A stretch of 5,198 nt of DNA from Clostridium sp. CAG:921 (lineage in GTDB: Bacteria; Bacillota; Clostridia; TANB77; CAG-465). Positions 5,160-5,198 of the stretch are shown here, one piece after another. The stretch covers positions 20,422 to 25,619 of the forward strand of contig HF991975.1 of assembly GCA_000433135.1 (NCBI GenBank), read 5' to 3'. The position numbers were made by a program, and so were the translations under genes. The notes below the pieces were generated by a model. That model saw nothing but the letters and a program-made list of their open reading frames with translations, had not been told where the DNA came from and ran no database searches. How positions within the stretch are numbered: position 1 is the first letter of the stretch; each line of letters starts with the position of its first letter.

Positions 5160-5198
5160 ATTCATAACCATTTAGTTTACTTATTACATTAAAATATA

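Noticed and set aside
1..5198. CRISPR array, tRNA or rRNA genes, insertion sequences
   Set aside because: No regularly spaced repeats, no cloverleaf or rRNA-like sequence, and no transposase or target-site duplications were seen.

Overview
The window is strongly AT-rich, with typical Firmicute AAGGAGG-type ribosome binding sites and genes for sporulation sigma factor G and a YlmC/YmxH-family protein. This points to a low-GC endospore former, most likely in the Clostridia. I cannot name the genus or species from the sequence.

Left half (minus strand, 2093 down to 1): an NAD-precursor salvage locus. In transcription order it holds nrtR (Nudix-related NAD repressor, 2093-1257) with its own sigma-A-like promoter, a clear intrinsic terminator overlapping the nrtR stop codon, a perfect-consensus promoter (TTGACA-N17-TATAAT), a leader of about 170 nt that contains a possible 25-aa leader peptide, then pncA (nicotinamidase) and pncB (nicotinate phosphoribosyltransferase, cut by the window edge). 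PncA turns nicotinamide into nicotinate and PncB turns nicotinate into nicotinate mononucleotide, so together they feed NAD synthesis. NrtR is the expected regulator of the pair. Palindromic sequence at the pncA transcription start is a candidate operator.

Middle (2094-2525): a 432-nt divergent intergenic region. It holds the nrtR promoter, a 13-bp perfect inverted repeat whose ATGTTA...TAACAT core resembles the one at the pncA promoter, and a candidate sigma-F/G-type promoter just before sigG.

Right half (plus strand, 2526-5067): sigG, murF and ylmC in one direction with short gaps and no obvious terminator between them. SigG drives late forespore transcription. MurF adds D-Ala-D-Ala to the peptidoglycan precursor. 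YlmC is a small PRC-barrel protein commonly found beside sigG. The murF gene between sigG and ylmC, and the lack of sigE directly upstream of sigG, differ from the familiar spoIIGA-sigE-sigG-ylmC order. A 21-bp perfect inverted repeat follows ylmC.

Most genes belong to well-known families. The least explained parts are the pncA leader and operator region, the two large inverted repeats, and the placement of murF in a sporulation locus.
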